Shown one piece after another: positions 9,615 to 21,235 of a DNA stretch of 64,000 bases. This DNA comes from Odontocerum albicorne (Eukaryota > Arthropoda > Insecta > Trichoptera > Odontoceridae), in NCBI GenBank assembly GCA_949825065.1, contig OX463849.1, positions 31,422,043 to 31,486,042 of the forward strand, read 5' to 3'. The number at the start of each line of letters is the position of its first letter. Within the stretch, counting starts at the first letter, position 1. Under the pieces are notes generated by a model. The model was not told where the DNA came from and made no database searches. It worked only from the letters and a program-made list of their open reading frames with translations. The translations under genes and the position numbers were made by a program.

Positions 9615-9639
9615 ATATACATAATACTCGTATATAAGT

Positions 9640-9715
9640 AGCCTCCGTAGCCGAGTTGGTAAGACGTCTGTTTAGCAATACGTGGGCTGCAGGTTCCTGT
9701 TAAAATCCAGATTAA
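9640..9715 (+). mobile_element. SINE1 head
   Basis: GCCTCCGTAGCCGAGTTGG (A box) followed by GCAGGTTCCTGTTAAAATCC in the B-box position. The body is missing or unrecognisable. Confidence 0.6.
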
Positions 9716-9834
9716 AACAAAGATATTGTAGTCATATTTTCACACAAGGTCTTTTCGAAATCTTTCTGGATACTTGGAAGATATTGCTCTGTGGCATAAA
9801 CACGACAGGTTATGATGTATACATCGAAAGTGTA

Positions 9835-10165
9835 ATACAATACAATGCAATTATCACGCCTTGCTCCTCACGTGGTAGACAGGGAGAACAAATCTCACCG
9901 CTTTTCTGTACAAATTAACAACTTTCACCTCCTCCACATTTATAATCTCGTCACGCACTATTTTATATTTTCAAGAGTCTCACTTTAACGTCTTTTAAAA
10001 TTGGGTTCACTTGATCCAGCCACTTTTCATTTGATCTGCTTTTTCCTCACACACCAAGTCTCCTGGTTTTGTATTTTCCCTTAGTCACACTTTGGTAATT
10101 TATCCTCTCTTTTTATGAATCCATCAAAACTGTCCTTTCTTTATCTTACAAACAATATCCATTAA
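9835..10165 (-). mobile_element. LINE-A 3' fragment
   Basis: The left end resembles the LINE-A 3' terminus (ATCACGCC...GGTAGACAGGGAG), followed by the complement of the conserved C-terminal coding blocks (TTCACTTGATCCAGCCA corresponds to a W-L-D-Q-V-like motif). Heavily degraded. Confidence 0.5.
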
Positions 10166-10389
10166 ATCCATACATTTATTTCTGATGTCTGATGAACACC
10201 GAATTTTTTCATACATTGACAACTCACATTTTTTTCTTTTGTGCAAACAACACACATTCTGCCTGTTCCATTTTCTCCGAGCTAACCTACAAAGTAATTT
10301 ATAATTTCACTAAACTAACTATTTTGTAAATTAATAACAGTATTTTTTAACCAACTTTAACGTATAAACGTGAAATGTGGACATGAAAT

Positions 10390-10640
10390 AATACTGAAAA
10401 GTGCAAAATAAATATTGTAGAAATGGTTTCAGTGAGAAAAATACTTCGAGTGGTGATGTATAATAGAATAAGGATTAAGGGTGAATGTGAACGTAATACT
10501 GGTGGAGAGCACTCTTAGATGGTTTTGGTATTCAGACCGACAAAAAACAAATTTGCTTTACGAATAAGAGTGGAAAGCATGATAGAGGAAGGCCAAGAAA
10601 ATGCCATTTAAAGTATTGTAATAAAATGTTAAATGTCAGA
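10390..10640 (+). mobile_element. LINE-A RT C-terminal fragment
   Basis: The plus strand encodes VSVRKILRVV...NRIRI, then, after stops, a GRPRK-like stretch at 10590-10605. This is the usual order at the end of endonuclease/RT LINE polyproteins. Confidence 0.45.
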
Positions 10641-11895
10641 AAAATCAAAGTAACTAACTCTATGAGTAGGTATATGGTTGTAAAATAAGCGAAGTATGAT
10701 ATATTGTGGCTTATGAAGAATAAATAACAAGTCGCCTATCCACAGTTTCATTGCCACAGGTAATGCTGCCTTCGATATTCGAAAATTTCTCAAGATCATT
10801 ACGATAAAATTGGAAATAGGATGATATGATAATAATAATATAAGGACAACTTGTATAGCACCGTTAAAAGAGCTAACTCTCCTCAAGGGCAATCTAGCTC
10901 AGAATTTAAACCCACTTTTATTAACAGATGTGTAAAAATAGGAAGGAAGTGACTGTGACCATTAGGTTAGGCACTTTTCTGCATCTGAACATGTTCAGAA
11001 CAAACACTTAAATTTAACTAAAGAGATGAACTAAAAAAAAACCTTCGTTTATCTTCCGATATGTCATAAAAACGCATTCGGATTTAGGTGTAGTATAATG
11101 TTTTTATGAAGTGTTCATATACCATCATACATTTTAATGAGATCTCCCAAAAAGGGTTGTCTTAATAGGTTCCTAAAGCTGCACATGCCACACATATCTC
11201 TAAAACTAATAAGCAGGCTATTTCACCCCAGTAATGGCAAAAGCTTAATTATAATACCTCGCCACATTGGATTCAGAACAATCAATTTGCTAGGAGTCTA
11301 AGTCGAACTTAAAGTTCTTCTCTCCTCTAAGATATTTTTAAGGAGTCCTGATTAATAGACATGAATTATAAACCCATTAAAGTCGAAACCCTGATACTCT
11401 ACAAGGATAAATCACAATTGAGCTTTTTGGAACATGATTTTAAGTAGTCACCACAAAGGATGCTAAAACAGATTCAATTTTTTCAACCAGATAGAAAACA
11501 TTGGGTCAAAAATCAGATGAAAAAGCTTTACAAGATAGTATGCAAGTAGATTAGGTGTAAGTTCTTAAAAAGGTGCGGAGAAGGGCGTGTGGGGGTCTGT
11601 CCAGAAGATGGTATCCTGACCCTCATAGGACAAGGGACAGAAAAATTTAATTTTTTATCATTCTTTGATTTTGACCTTAGGGCTGATTTATTAAGCAAGT
11701 TAAAAAATAGCACTCTAATATGGTTTAAATTTGAAAGACCAACCAATTAATTGACGTATTCAATTTATTCTTGGCACCGCATATCACTATGAGAAGAATC
11801 CTCCATATTATTGTTCCACATGAATAAAAAATCAGACAGAAGAAAACCGTGTAGTAGGTAAAATTTAGAAAAATAAATAGTTAAGTAATAAGGGA
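10641..11895. other. No gene recognised
   Basis: AT-rich with isolated short frames (10892 to 10629 and 11746 to 11528, minus) that show no domain. Confidence 0.5.
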
Positions 11896-12205
11896 GTTAT
11901 ATGAACTTAAGGCTGATGTGTAAAGGAAGATACAAAAAGAGCACTCTGAGATGATTTGGATATGTGGAAAAAATTAACGAAGAAATTCTTACAAAACAAA
12001 TACTCAGTACATATATGAATGGAAGGCGTGGTAGAAAAAGACCAAAAAAATTGGTTGGACAAAGGGAATGAATTTTGAAAAAAAAAGGAAACGTTAACAG
12101 CCAGAAAAATCGCAGGAGTTATATGAGAAAGAGGTGTCATGATAGGAAAGTCTGGCGGGTTTTGCTTTACGGGGAAATTGCGTGATAGTAGTATGTATGT
12201 ATGTG
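11896..12205 (+). mobile_element. LINE-A 3' end
   Basis: Follows the family order: TTAAGGCTGATGTG, a W/G-H-V-like segment, GGAAGGCGTGGTAGAAAAAG, then CGGGGAAATTGCGTGATAGTA as the 3' terminus. Several stops are present, so it is a relic. Confidence 0.55.
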
Positions 12206-12795
12206 CTTTTGAAATCTTGAATAAAATTTTCTTTTTCAATATTACTATTCATAATGAACAAGTTTTTCTTCATCTAATAAAAACAAATATTTCCATGAAA
12301 TTCCGTCCCAAGATGTGACACAGTGAAATTTCCTTTTTTTATAGTCTCAAGTTGCCAAGTAAGCTAGGCGACAGTTGGTCTCAGAGCGCCTTACCTTGGT
12401 AAATAAAAACTAAATAATAAACATGAAATGATATTTTTGTTATGTAACCAGGAAATCCTGAAAATTTGCATATTTTTTCTATTTATACGTAAATATCTTT
12501 AAAATATATAATTTGGCAATAATATTTACAAGAAGTAAGCATGAACAGATCGATTTCACGGGTGTTTCCATTTTGCAATTTAATACGTTATGCTTTCAAA
12601 TCAACGTTCCCTTAAGGTTCAAAAGTTTCTTCCCTAAACGTTAGAGCGTGGAGGAAGATATATCTTGCCGATCACACCTACCTCATGATCAAGCAAAATT
12701 GCAGTTAAAATTTGATATATCTATTCTCAGTTATATTTCTTAGTCAGTATCTTTCAGTTACTAGAGTCGACAGAAGACGTGTTGTTTCGTCATGT
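12206..12795. other. No gene; possible repeat E from about 12640
   Basis: The last 150 bases, together with sequence just beyond the RTE insertion (13983-14060), resemble 63060-63300 (shared AAGACGTGTTNTTTCGT and TTTCTTTCAAAAGA). This suggests the RTE landed inside an older repeat. Confidence 0.4.
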
Positions 12796-13982
12796 TTAGA
12801 AATATTCTTCTTCTTCCCAGTGTCATGTCAGGTTCCCCCAACGTTGAATATCACCTGAGAACAGACATCTTTGTCCCCGGCAGCCCGAAAAAGATCTCCA
12901 ACGCCCCTTATGCCAGTCCAATCACATATGTTGCGGAGCCATGAAATTTTCCTCCTGCCAACACCTCTTTGGCCTTCTATTTTGCCTTGGATGATTAGGT
13001 GCAGTAATTTTTGCTTTGCTCCTCTAAGTACATGACCCAAGTAGGACACCTTTCGGATTTGAATATTAGTCAGCAACTCTCTATCAACTTTGGCTCTTTG
13101 AAGAACCTTTGTGTTACTGACCATTTCCGTCCATGGTATCCGTAGCATTCTCAGGTGTATCCATATTTCGAATGCTTTCAGTCGGTTCATACTGCCAACT
13201 TTAAGGGTCCATGATTCCACTCCATATAATAATACAGACCAAACGTAGCATTTGACTAACCGTTGTTGAAGTTTCAAGTTTAGATTATCATCGCAGAATA
13301 CGCTTCTCATTTTATTAAAATCCGCACGAGATGATTCAATTCTGCACTTAACTTCAGTTTCTGGGTCGATGTCTTCCACTAGGATACTTCCGAGGTATTT
13401 AAATTGTTTTACTCTCTCTATATCAGCACCGTTCAATGTAAGACGTGCTCCTGCGTGATCCTGCCGGCCAAACACCATGCACTTAGTTTTACTCACGTTC
13501 ATGTTCAGCCCCAGCCTCACACCGGCTTCATTAATTCTATCTATAAGCGTTTGAAGGTCGTCAATACTGTCTGCCAGAACAACCGTATCATCTGCGTACC
13601 TGATGTTATTGACGCATACACCATTCCCTTTATCCCCCAGATTCAAGTTATATAGTGCTTCCTTGAAAACTATATCAGAGTACAGATTGAATAACATAGG
13701 TGACAAAATACAACCTTATCGGAGTCCACGTTGAATTGGTATTCCTTTTGATTTGTTATTTTCCAATTTAATGACAGCTTCTTGGTTCCAGTACAAGTTT
13801 TTAATAATATATCCTTATCATGTTTATCCTATTTCTGAAGCATGTTAACAAGGTATGTGTGTTTCACTCTATCGAATGCCTTCTCGTAATCGATGAAACA
13901 GGCAAAAATATATTTCCGTTGGTCTCGGCATTTCTGCAGTAGCACGTTTATTACTAATAACGCTTCTCGTGTTAGAAATGTT
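12796..13982 (-). mobile_element. RTE-type LINE, 5'-truncated, copy 1, with 11-bp target duplication
   Basis: The insert 12807-13971 is flanked by TTAGAAATATT (12796-12806) and TTAGAAATGTT (13972-13982), a target duplication with one difference. Its 3' end on the minus strand is a (GAA)n-type tail. The upstream coding part (13971-13740) carries the catalytic RT motif FIDYEKAFD. The two parts of the frame are separated by a TAA and a small frameshift near 13715-13830. Confidence 0.85.
12828..13706 (-). CDS. RTE/BovB-type LINE reverse transcriptase, C-terminal 292 codons
   Basis: The frame begins in the RT palm at SPMLFNLYSD. It carries the polymerase motif YADDTVVLADS near residues 38-48, the thumb region (KTKCMVFGR, KQFKYLGSIL) and the C-terminal block typical of this clade: LLYGVESWTL, LRMLRIPW, IRKVSYLGHVLR, IQGKIEGQRGVGRR and SWLRNICDWTGI. 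The catalytic aspartates of the YADD box are intact. The N-terminal endonuclease and RT fingers are lost by 5' truncation, and the in-frame stop just upstream (CAA to TAA in the RQGC motif) means this piece cannot make active enzyme. The assigned start is simply the first open codon region after that stop. Confidence 0.8.
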   Translation of the reverse strand: MSPMLFNLYSDIVFKEALYNLNLGDKGNGVCVNNIRYADDTVVLADSIDDLQTLIDRINEAGVRLGLNMNVSKTKCMVFGRQDHAGARLTLNGADIERVKQFKYLGSILVEDIDPETEVKCRIESSRADFNKMRSVFCDDNLNLKLQQRLVKCYVWSVLLYGVESWTLKVGSMNRLKAFEIWIHLRMLRIPWTEMVSNTKVLQRAKVDRELLTNIQIRKVSYLGHVLRGAKQKLLHLIIQGKIEGQRGVGRRKISWLRNICDWTGIRGVGDLFRAAGDKDVCSQVIFNVGGT

Positions 13983-14204
13983 AAAAAATAATATCGCGTG
14001 TTTATATAATTTCTTTCAAAAGAAGTGAAAGTCCGTCAGAAATAAAACTAAGTTTTAATACTTTACACGACGAGCTTCTCCGTTATTTTTCACTGTGAAA
14101 TATTGAGCTAAACAGTTTTATTTAGGCAGAGAATCGATTGAAGATGACTATCATCATGTTCAACAGCTTAGCGATCACGGATCATGTTACGCTTCAGCAG
14201 ATAT
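13983..14204. other. Remainder of repeat E; no gene
   Basis: Contains TTTCTTTCAAAAGAAG and a GTCCGTCAGAAAT block similar to 63250-63290. Confidence 0.4.
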
Positions 14205-14310
14205 GAAAAGGTGGGCTGAAAAACATCTGGTATCCTTGTGGCCAGGCTCGCCCTCCTAATGATTGAGTTGTATTTCAGCTGGAAGGATTTTATGGCATGA
14301 ATTTACTAGA
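14205..14310 (+). mobile_element. LINE-B 3' untranslated fragment
   Basis: GTGGGCTGAAAAACATCTGG followed by a GGCTCGCCCT-type block, as at 21019 and 60231. Confidence 0.55.
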
Positions 14311-14639
14311 CCTTTAGTTTGCTTCACTGTTAAATGTATTTTCTTTTCCATTGCCATAACATACTCGTATATACAAGTATAAATACAGGATGTAAATTAT
14401 CTGCATACTGTTTTGTTATAAAAAAAAGTTATCGTTAATTTATTTTAATTTCATAAATCAGCCATCTCACAAGGCTCACTGCATGTTCTGAGACAAATTA
14501 CTCACGAAACGAAACACTCACGAAATTCGCATATGAGCGCACACAGATAATTCAAGATATCTTAGCTGCAGCCACTCGCGTGATTTCACAACTCTCAGCA
14601 AAAAAATGTCGTCTGATTTTTTTCTCTGTTTTGTTATGA
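14311..14639. other. No gene recognised
   Basis: AT-rich stretch between two LINE-B pieces. Nothing recognised. Confidence 0.45.
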
Positions 14640-14990
14640 ATTGGACCCTTTTTTTTCTCTTTGCTATGCAGTGAGTCTGGGGTTGTGTATGTATACATTT
14701 ATTGAATTTCTATTTGTATTGACTGCTTGTCATATTTTTGTATTATAACTTACATTACAAGAGTGAAAGCTTAATGTCCTCGCGGTTGGGCTCACGCCTT
14801 ATCGGTGGGAGTGAATCTCGACTGAGGAGGGTGTTACGATATGAACTCTGACCTTTTGATACCTTCTCTCTTCAATGTTTATTTTTTATTACATTTAATT
14901 TCAATTACCTTTATGTATAATTTCATATATGCGAGTTTGTTCATGTTTTGTTGCTATCAATAGACCTGTATTTATGTATTTCTCGCTCTT
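14640..14990 (+). mobile_element. LINE-B 3' untranslated region and tail
   Basis: Contains the family blocks GGTTGGGCTCACGCC, TCGGTGGGAGTG, CTGACCTTTTGATACC and the terminal GTTGCTATCAATAGACCTG followed by TATTTATG. Confidence 0.6.
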
Positions 14991-15628
14991 TTTCTTTTTT
15001 TTCTTTAATGTTTAGAATCTTAATTAATGTTTTTATTTCCGGAAACTTAAAATTAGATTTTTTCAATACATTTGGCAGTCCTATTTATAAATATTTGGTA
15101 TAAATCAAACCTTTTATAACCAATTTCCCGTGTAATTGGGTATTTCTGAGTAGTGGAATGTTTTAATTGTAAAAAAAACTTGGAAATTGAAGGGTGAGAT
15201 TGAGAAAGGTTTTTTTCTGACTCTTAACTTCATAGTGGAGTGAAAAGGAAAGAATGTTTTGTATTTCTGCCGGGGGTAAGTACCCCGAGATGGTCTGTAA
15301 GTGAAATGAAGTGGAAACTACCGAGAATCGGAGTTTAATTAACAGGGAAAGCCATTTTTACTTTATAGGAAATTTATATATGCTGACGTTTCCAAAGAAA
15401 ACAGTTTCGAAAGAAAACATGCTACTCATCATCTATTTATTTATTTTACACTTCATTGGAAAACAATCTGTTGAATTTATTTCCAGGTGTCAATCTCTTC
15501 CAACCAACCGGAAAAAGGAAATAAAGAAAGATGCATGGTCACAAATAATATTCAAATGATAACTCACATTTACAAAATTCATTTACAATATACACATAGT
15601 TAAAATAAAAGTAGATATCACGAAAAAG
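14991..15628. other. No gene recognised
   Basis: AT-rich. The frame 15311-15559 (plus) has a short SINE1-tail-like piece at 15480-15510 and no recognisable protein. Confidence 0.5.
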
Positions 15629-15945
15629 GAGAAGATGGTGCAGAGGAAAAATTCAGCAATGAAACACGTTACATTACATACCATCACGCCATTTTCCTGT
15701 CAGAATAGGTAGAGAGGACAGGACGTCATACTAACCAAACTCGACACACATCTTAAACCTCTTCCACATTCATATACCTTCTTCAGTCTTTTTCCACTCC
15801 ACATTTCATTCCCATACATCAAAGTTGGCACCAAAATACTATTGTGGACTATCATCTTTATGGATTTTGATATTGTCCGGTTCGAGTATATACACTCGTT
15901 CGTATATGTTTTAGGGTCCCATTGACTTTGGTTCCTAGCGTTTGA
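15629..15945 (-). mobile_element. LINE-C 3' scrap followed by LINE-A fragment
   Basis: 15629-15676 matches the sequence beside LINE-C at 54280-54320 (AATGAAACACGTTA). From 15680 (ACCATCACGCCATTTTCC) the minus strand is LINE-A. It encodes VHNSILVPTLMYGNEMW, the conserved P-T-L-x-Y-G-x-E-x-W region of LINE RT C-termini. Confidence 0.6.
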
Positions 15946-16176
15946 TATTAAAGACATAATATTTAATTGTAAAAAGAATTGCGTCAACTTTATAACTAAA
16001 TTTATATTATTAAAACATTGCCACTTAGAATTTTTGGAGGTAAAATGTTGAGAAATTTAATTTTTGATTCTTTTCAATTAATTTATTTATCTGTTAATAT
16101 AAAATTTATAATTATCTATATAATTATTTTAGGAACTTGTATAGGAGTGTTGGTTTCTTTATTACAACATTTTTGT
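15946..16176 (+). pseudogene. nad5: Probable nuclear mitochondrial insert, nad5 fragment
   Basis: Read with the invertebrate mitochondrial code (AGA Ser, ATA Met), the plus strand is open for about 75 codons. It gives LKTLPLRIFGG, then ML, NLIFDSFQLIYL, then a hydrophobic membrane segment ending LVSLLQHF. The spacing GG-ML--LIF---K-------G---G-L-S resembles the C-terminal part of insect NADH dehydrogenase subunit 5. It directly abuts a LINE-A break. Codon use is extremely AT-rich, as in mitochondrial DNA. It could still be a chance frame in AT-rich DNA. Confidence 0.5.
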
Positions 16177-16570
16177 ATGTGATTTGTTATTTGTCCATTT
16201 TATCCCTCGTCCTCCGTGACACAAAGGTAAAATGACTACATTACACTCGGGGGATTGTGTTTGACTCCTAATGGTACCCAAAAGAAATAAAAAAGTGTAA
16301 CAGTCCGACAAATAGTTCGCCTGGAAATAAAACTCCCGTGTAAGACGTATTTGTACCAAAGTTCATTTATGGGATGTCTCGATTGTAACTTTCGAATATG
16401 TGTCTGAGAGATGTTCTTCTGGAGAGGAGAAGAGATTGCTCCATTGCAATAATCCCGCGAAATTGTATTGCACTTTACATAACGAAAGTGTTATAAAAAA
16501 ACTTTGGTCGATTGCGTCTTTATACGAGTATAATAAATTGATAATTATGAATCGATTCAAGGGGGTAATC
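16177..16570. other. No gene recognised
   Basis: Contains a few CCTCCGTGACACAAAGG-like bases reminiscent of SINE heads. Nothing firm. Confidence 0.4.
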
Positions 16571-16880
16571 TGATCGAGCTTTTGCTGATAGGACGGGGTA
16601 TTATGATTGATCGTTTGCAGATAGGGCGGGATAGCCCATATAGCGGGGTCTATAGGAGATAGCCCATATAGGCGGGGTATTATAATAGAGCTTTTGCTCA
16701 TACGAGTAGGGTGGGGTATTATGAAAGAGCTTTTGCCAATAGGGCGGTGTATTATGATATAGTTTTTGTTGACAAGGCAGGGTATTATGATAGAGCTTTT
16801 GCCGATAGGGCGGGATATTATTATAGACCTTTTTTCCGATAGGGTGAGTTTTTACCGATAGGGCGGGGTATTGTGATCTC
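16571..16880. repeat. Minisatellite, about 33-36 bp unit
   Basis: About eight imperfect units of GATAGGGCGGGGTATTATGA followed by TAGAGCTTTTGCC. The G-run GGGCGGGG recurs on the plus strand. Minus-strand frames through it give the repeated peptide QKLYHNTPPY, a by-product. A single related unit lies at 35966-35998. Confidence 0.8.
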
Positions 16881-17757
16881 AAAAGGTTAAGTTTTCTGCA
16901 GCTCTCTTACTAAATAGGTTTCATAAACATTGTCAGTCACGGGGAAATTCTCAATATTATGGCCGCAGCCACCACTTTCCTTTCTTTCACTTACTTTCCT
17001 ATCTTAATATATTTTTTTTATTATTTTGTTATGCCAATAAAAGTTGGTGTAAATTCCGACTTAAAGCACCGTTGAGGATAAACTGCTGTGAATGTCGCAA
17101 TATAAATTGTCTTTTTATTATTTTTATTAATATTGCGAATATCTTTGTTGTTTCTTCATGCGGAGTAATATTGTCAGTAAGTATATTAATACGGCCGATG
17201 ACAATATTATCTCCCGAACAAGCTCTTCAATATGCCCGCATCACTATTCAGATGTATTGAAGGGTACCATACGAATGGATGATAACCATCGGTAAGGAAT
17301 ATTTAAACGATTGAGCAATTAATTTTTATTCCCCGGGCTGGTTTCATTGTATTTTTTTCAATTTGATATTTTTGGTCCGTCCAGACAAAAGAGTGTTACA
17401 ATCATGATATAACAATCAAATGAATTCTAGTATTTTTTATTCATTACTGACATCTCATCTGATACAAAATATGTTCCTTTATACTCAAATACGGCCTTGG
17501 GTCTTCTGAGCCAAGACCTGTTTGCGTGGTGTATTCATTTTCGACAGTCGATGTTATGTATGTATTTATTTTTGACAGCAGATTTTACGTCTATATTTAT
17601 TTTTGACATCAGATTTTATGAATCATGTTTGTGCTTTGTGTATATAATCGAAACGTCTTGTATTTCTATTTTCACTCGCACTCTCATTATGTTAAGTAGA
17701 ATTTGTAAATACTCGAAATCGACCATGTATAAATGAATTAATGTATAAATAGTTGAT
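16881..17757. other. No gene recognised
   Basis: A short R2-like trace (TTAAAGCACCGTTGAGGATAA) lies at about 17061. Otherwise AT-rich without recognisable content. Confidence 0.45.
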
Positions 17758-18060
17758 ACATACATGCCATCACGTAATTTCCCTGTCGGGGTAGGCAGAT
17801 AAGACAGAGCGCTAGACTTTCCTATCTCGACAGACATCCTTAACATCTTGTATATCCATACACCTCATACAACTTCTAATATTTATCTGACTTTCTACGT
17901 TTCCTTCTTTCAGAATGTCATTCACTTGATCCAACCATACTTTTCTTGATCCTCGTCTCACACGCCTTTCACATACATTTGCATTGTATATATATATATT
18001 TTGTTAGTCTTTCTTTATGCATTCGTTCCACATGCTCAAACCATCTCAAGTTAGATGAAG
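17758..18060 (-). mobile_element. LINE-A 3' end, left arm of an inverted pair
   Basis: Starts with the complement of the LINE-A terminus (ATGCCATCACGTAATTTCCC) and runs through the complement of the W-L-D-Q-V codons to about 18060, where the inverted copy begins. Confidence 0.6.
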
Positions 18061-18360
18061 AAGAGTACATTGAGATGCTAGGGGCATGTAGAACAAATTA
18101 ATGAAGAAGAATAACAAAACAGATATACAGTGCAAATGGGAGTTAAAGACGTGTGATAGGAAGACCAAGGAAAGTATGGTTGGATCAAGTGAATGATATT
18201 CTGAAAGAAGGAAACGTAAATAGTCAGATAAATCGTAGGGCTTATACGAGGAGGTGTATGGATATGAAAGAGGGTAAAGATGTGTATCGAATTAGTAAAG
18301 TAAGGCGCTCTGTCTTAACTGCCTATCCTGACAGGGAAATGGTGATATCATATATGTAAA
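18061..18360 (+). mobile_element. LINE-A 3' end, right arm, with open C-terminal frame
   Basis: The plus frame 18153-18359 encodes IGRPRKVWLDQVNDILKEG, then RRCMDMKEGKDVYR and a C-terminal AYPDREM, the conserved end of this LINE polyprotein. It is the clearest LINE-A tail in the window. It meets its inverted partner within a few bases, forming a palindrome of roughly 600 bp. Confidence 0.7.
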
Positions 18361-18617
18361 TAAAAATATTTTACGTGCTAACAATAATTGTGTGTGCGAG
18401 TTACTTAACGTGTGATAGTACTGCAAATACATACGATGACGAACAAATACATATGTTCCATGTTTACTCCAGTAGTTCTCAAATACAAACGTTTGATTAA
18501 TAAGACCGAGGAAAATGTTGTCTCCAGGATACAATTTTCATTATATCCGCAATCCAAGTTCGTATACAGGTACCACACGAATGAATGTATTAATTAATTC
18601 GTAATATGTGAAAAAAT

Positions 18618-18875
18618 CATGTCAGTTAAATATGTATGTCATAGCATTTCAGCTAAAAATTATGTCAGTTAAATATGTATGTCATAGCATTTCAGCTAAA
18701 AATCATGTCAGTTAAATACGTATGTCATAGCATTTCAGCTAAAAATCATGTCAGTTAAATATGTATGTCATAACATTTCAGCTAAAAATCATGTCAGTTA
18801 AATATGTATGTCATAACATTTCAGCTAAAAATCATGTCAGTTAAATATGTATGTCATAGCATTTCAGCTAAAAAA
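18618..18875. repeat. 43-bp tandem repeat, 6 copies
   Basis: Unit CATGTCAGTTAAATATGTAT followed by GTCATAGCATTTCAGCTAAAAAT. Copies differ by only one or two bases. Confidence 0.9.
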
Positions 18876-20924
18876 AAAAATCCACAAAGATCCATCCAAA
18901 ATAATGTCGTCTTTTTTTAACTATTTCAATACTGGTAAAGTGTAAATTGGATATTTTTCATATTTATACGTTCATACTAAAAAAAGTGGTTTTGGGGGGG
19001 ATATTAAATATCCGACATTTCTTTATGAAACGTTATTATTTAAATAGCAATTCAACGACACAATTTTCAACATAGCGGCATTGTTTTTTTTTTCGACGTA
19101 ACAGGAAGTTAATTCAACAGCAGAAGAAAAAGAATACCTTTTGCAAATCAAACACTTATTATTTCTTCGCTTAACATTTCTGCTCTGACGCGGTACACCT
19201 ACAAAGAAACATCCTATGGTAAAAAATCTTTTTGTACAAAATTATTGTTCAAAGAAATGCTAGTTTTTGATATTCCAGTCTTTTTCTGATCACGAGATAT
19301 TCAAAATTGATAGCAAACCCATCACCACACTGTTCTATACATCTATACTAATGTTCTACATACCAACTTACAGGACGACTATCATGGCTAAACACTGAGT
19401 CACGCGTGGTATAGAGATATTGAACCAACTGCCCATCGGCACCGCCTAGCAGTAGGTGAAGAATCCTGGCTGATATTCTTCCTAACAAATAAGCTAACTC
19501 TAGAAGCAGAGCCTCTTTGTGTGAAAGGAGAAATGCGTGCAAAGTACATAAAAAAACAGCTCTAATCCCTTTTTTGGTGCATTTTTGTGGCCATCCAGTT
19601 AAATTTGCATATAAAATTATGTGAAAAGTAGTTTTTTTTATTGTGTTTGCTTTTACGTTACATATATAACGTATAACCTTTACGATTTTGTTTTACTTTT
19701 AGTGCTCATTTTTAAATTGGAAAAAAACGGACACAACTTATGTTAACACCTAATATTTGTGTGGAAGAATTATACGTATATATTTTTGTTTTTATTTTTT
19801 CCAAACTAATTTTTATTATTTTTGGTATGTTAGGGCTTTGGATCCCCTGTGTCTTGGCATGTTTCAATTAATATAATATGCATTGTAGGTAGTATGCATT
19901 AACATACTGTTTTCTGATATTTTTTGTATATAGTATAATGCATGCATAGGTAAATATTTATATTTTTTTGTGAAATTTGTTTATGCACACTCAAAATTCT
20001 AACTTCAGTACTACTATTGTAACTATATTCAATGGTCGATTAAAGTCCGTACACTGTAAAAAAATAGAACATTCTCAGAAATACCGTTCAAAAGAGTTGA
20101 GGTCCTTTCAACAGGCATAGCGGCTGGATGACCTGTTCTTGCTGGCGCAGTCTAATGTTAGGAACATATATAATGCTTATCTTAATAGTAATGCTGGACA
20201 GCTTACAACTTATATAGCAAGTCTTACAACGTATACCAGCAGCCGAATTTTTTTTATTACGCTCTCGGAGTTCTATCCAAGTATACTAGCAGAAACTGAG
20301 TAGGATGAAGTCATGGATAGACACTAAATTCACTCATATAAAGATATCGTAGATAATTTTTCTATACCTTGACCACCATGAGTGAGTTTTGTGCCCCAGG
20401 CTGGCTCCAAAGGCAAGCATTTCTTTCTATGTACAATTTGTTCCATTGCAAAAATTTGCTATGATCGGAAATTTCAAATCCCAATTCTCCACGTCTTCTT
20501 ACAATCGTTCGTTCTTATATTTTTTTATTGATATATTTAACATTCAACTTCATAACATCTGCCTTGTGACCTCATGCTTTTATTCTTCAGGAATAGAAAA
20601 TGACAATGGCCCTGCAAATAGATATTACAAAGTCATGCGTCTTTTGATTTGTGGCCTAACTTTCCACCTTGACAAAGGATAAACTTGTTCCGAGGAATAC
20701 CCGTGAGCTGATAAGGATTGGAAAGGGATGTTGAGAGCTGAGAAGATAGAAAACAATTATTTTCCTGTCTCGTTGCTACGGAAAATGAAATGAATGGTGT
20801 TGCAAATTCAGGTGATTTTATATGATGATTAGATCAAAATAAAAAATGTTTGGAATTTTCTAAATTTATAAAGAGAATGAACAATGTGCCACTACAAAGA
20901 ATGGTGGAATGCAATATGTATATA
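18876..20924. other. No gene recognised (2 kb)
   Basis: AT-rich. Frames at 19542 to 19348 (minus) and 20389-20682 (plus) show no domain. No match to the repeats defined elsewhere was noticed. Confidence 0.5.
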
Positions 20925-21235
20925 CATGAATTTGTATTTTTTTCTTTTTTGTCATCTACTATATTTATTTTCTGTGTTTATTTTTTTGTATATATTCCTG
21001 TTTCTACGTGTTTAAGGGTGTGGGCTGAAAAACATCTGGTGTCCCCGTGGCTGGGTTCGCCCTATATTGGTGGGGTGTATTTTGGCCGAGGGGATGCTAT
21101 TAGATGAGCCCAGACCTTTTGACAGCTTCTGTGTTTGATGTATTGTCTGCAATTTATGTGTTTTAGAAGTGTTATTCAGGTGTGATCTTGTACATACTAT
21201 GTTGCTGTCAATAAACCTAATATTTATTTATTTAA
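20925..21235 (+). mobile_element. LINE-B 3' untranslated region
   Basis: GGTGTGGGCTGAAAAACATC, CCTATATTGGTGGGGTGTAT, CCAGACCTTTTGACAGC and the terminal TACATACTATGTTGCTGTC with AATAAACCTAATATTTATTT. Matches 60231-60545. Confidence 0.7.
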
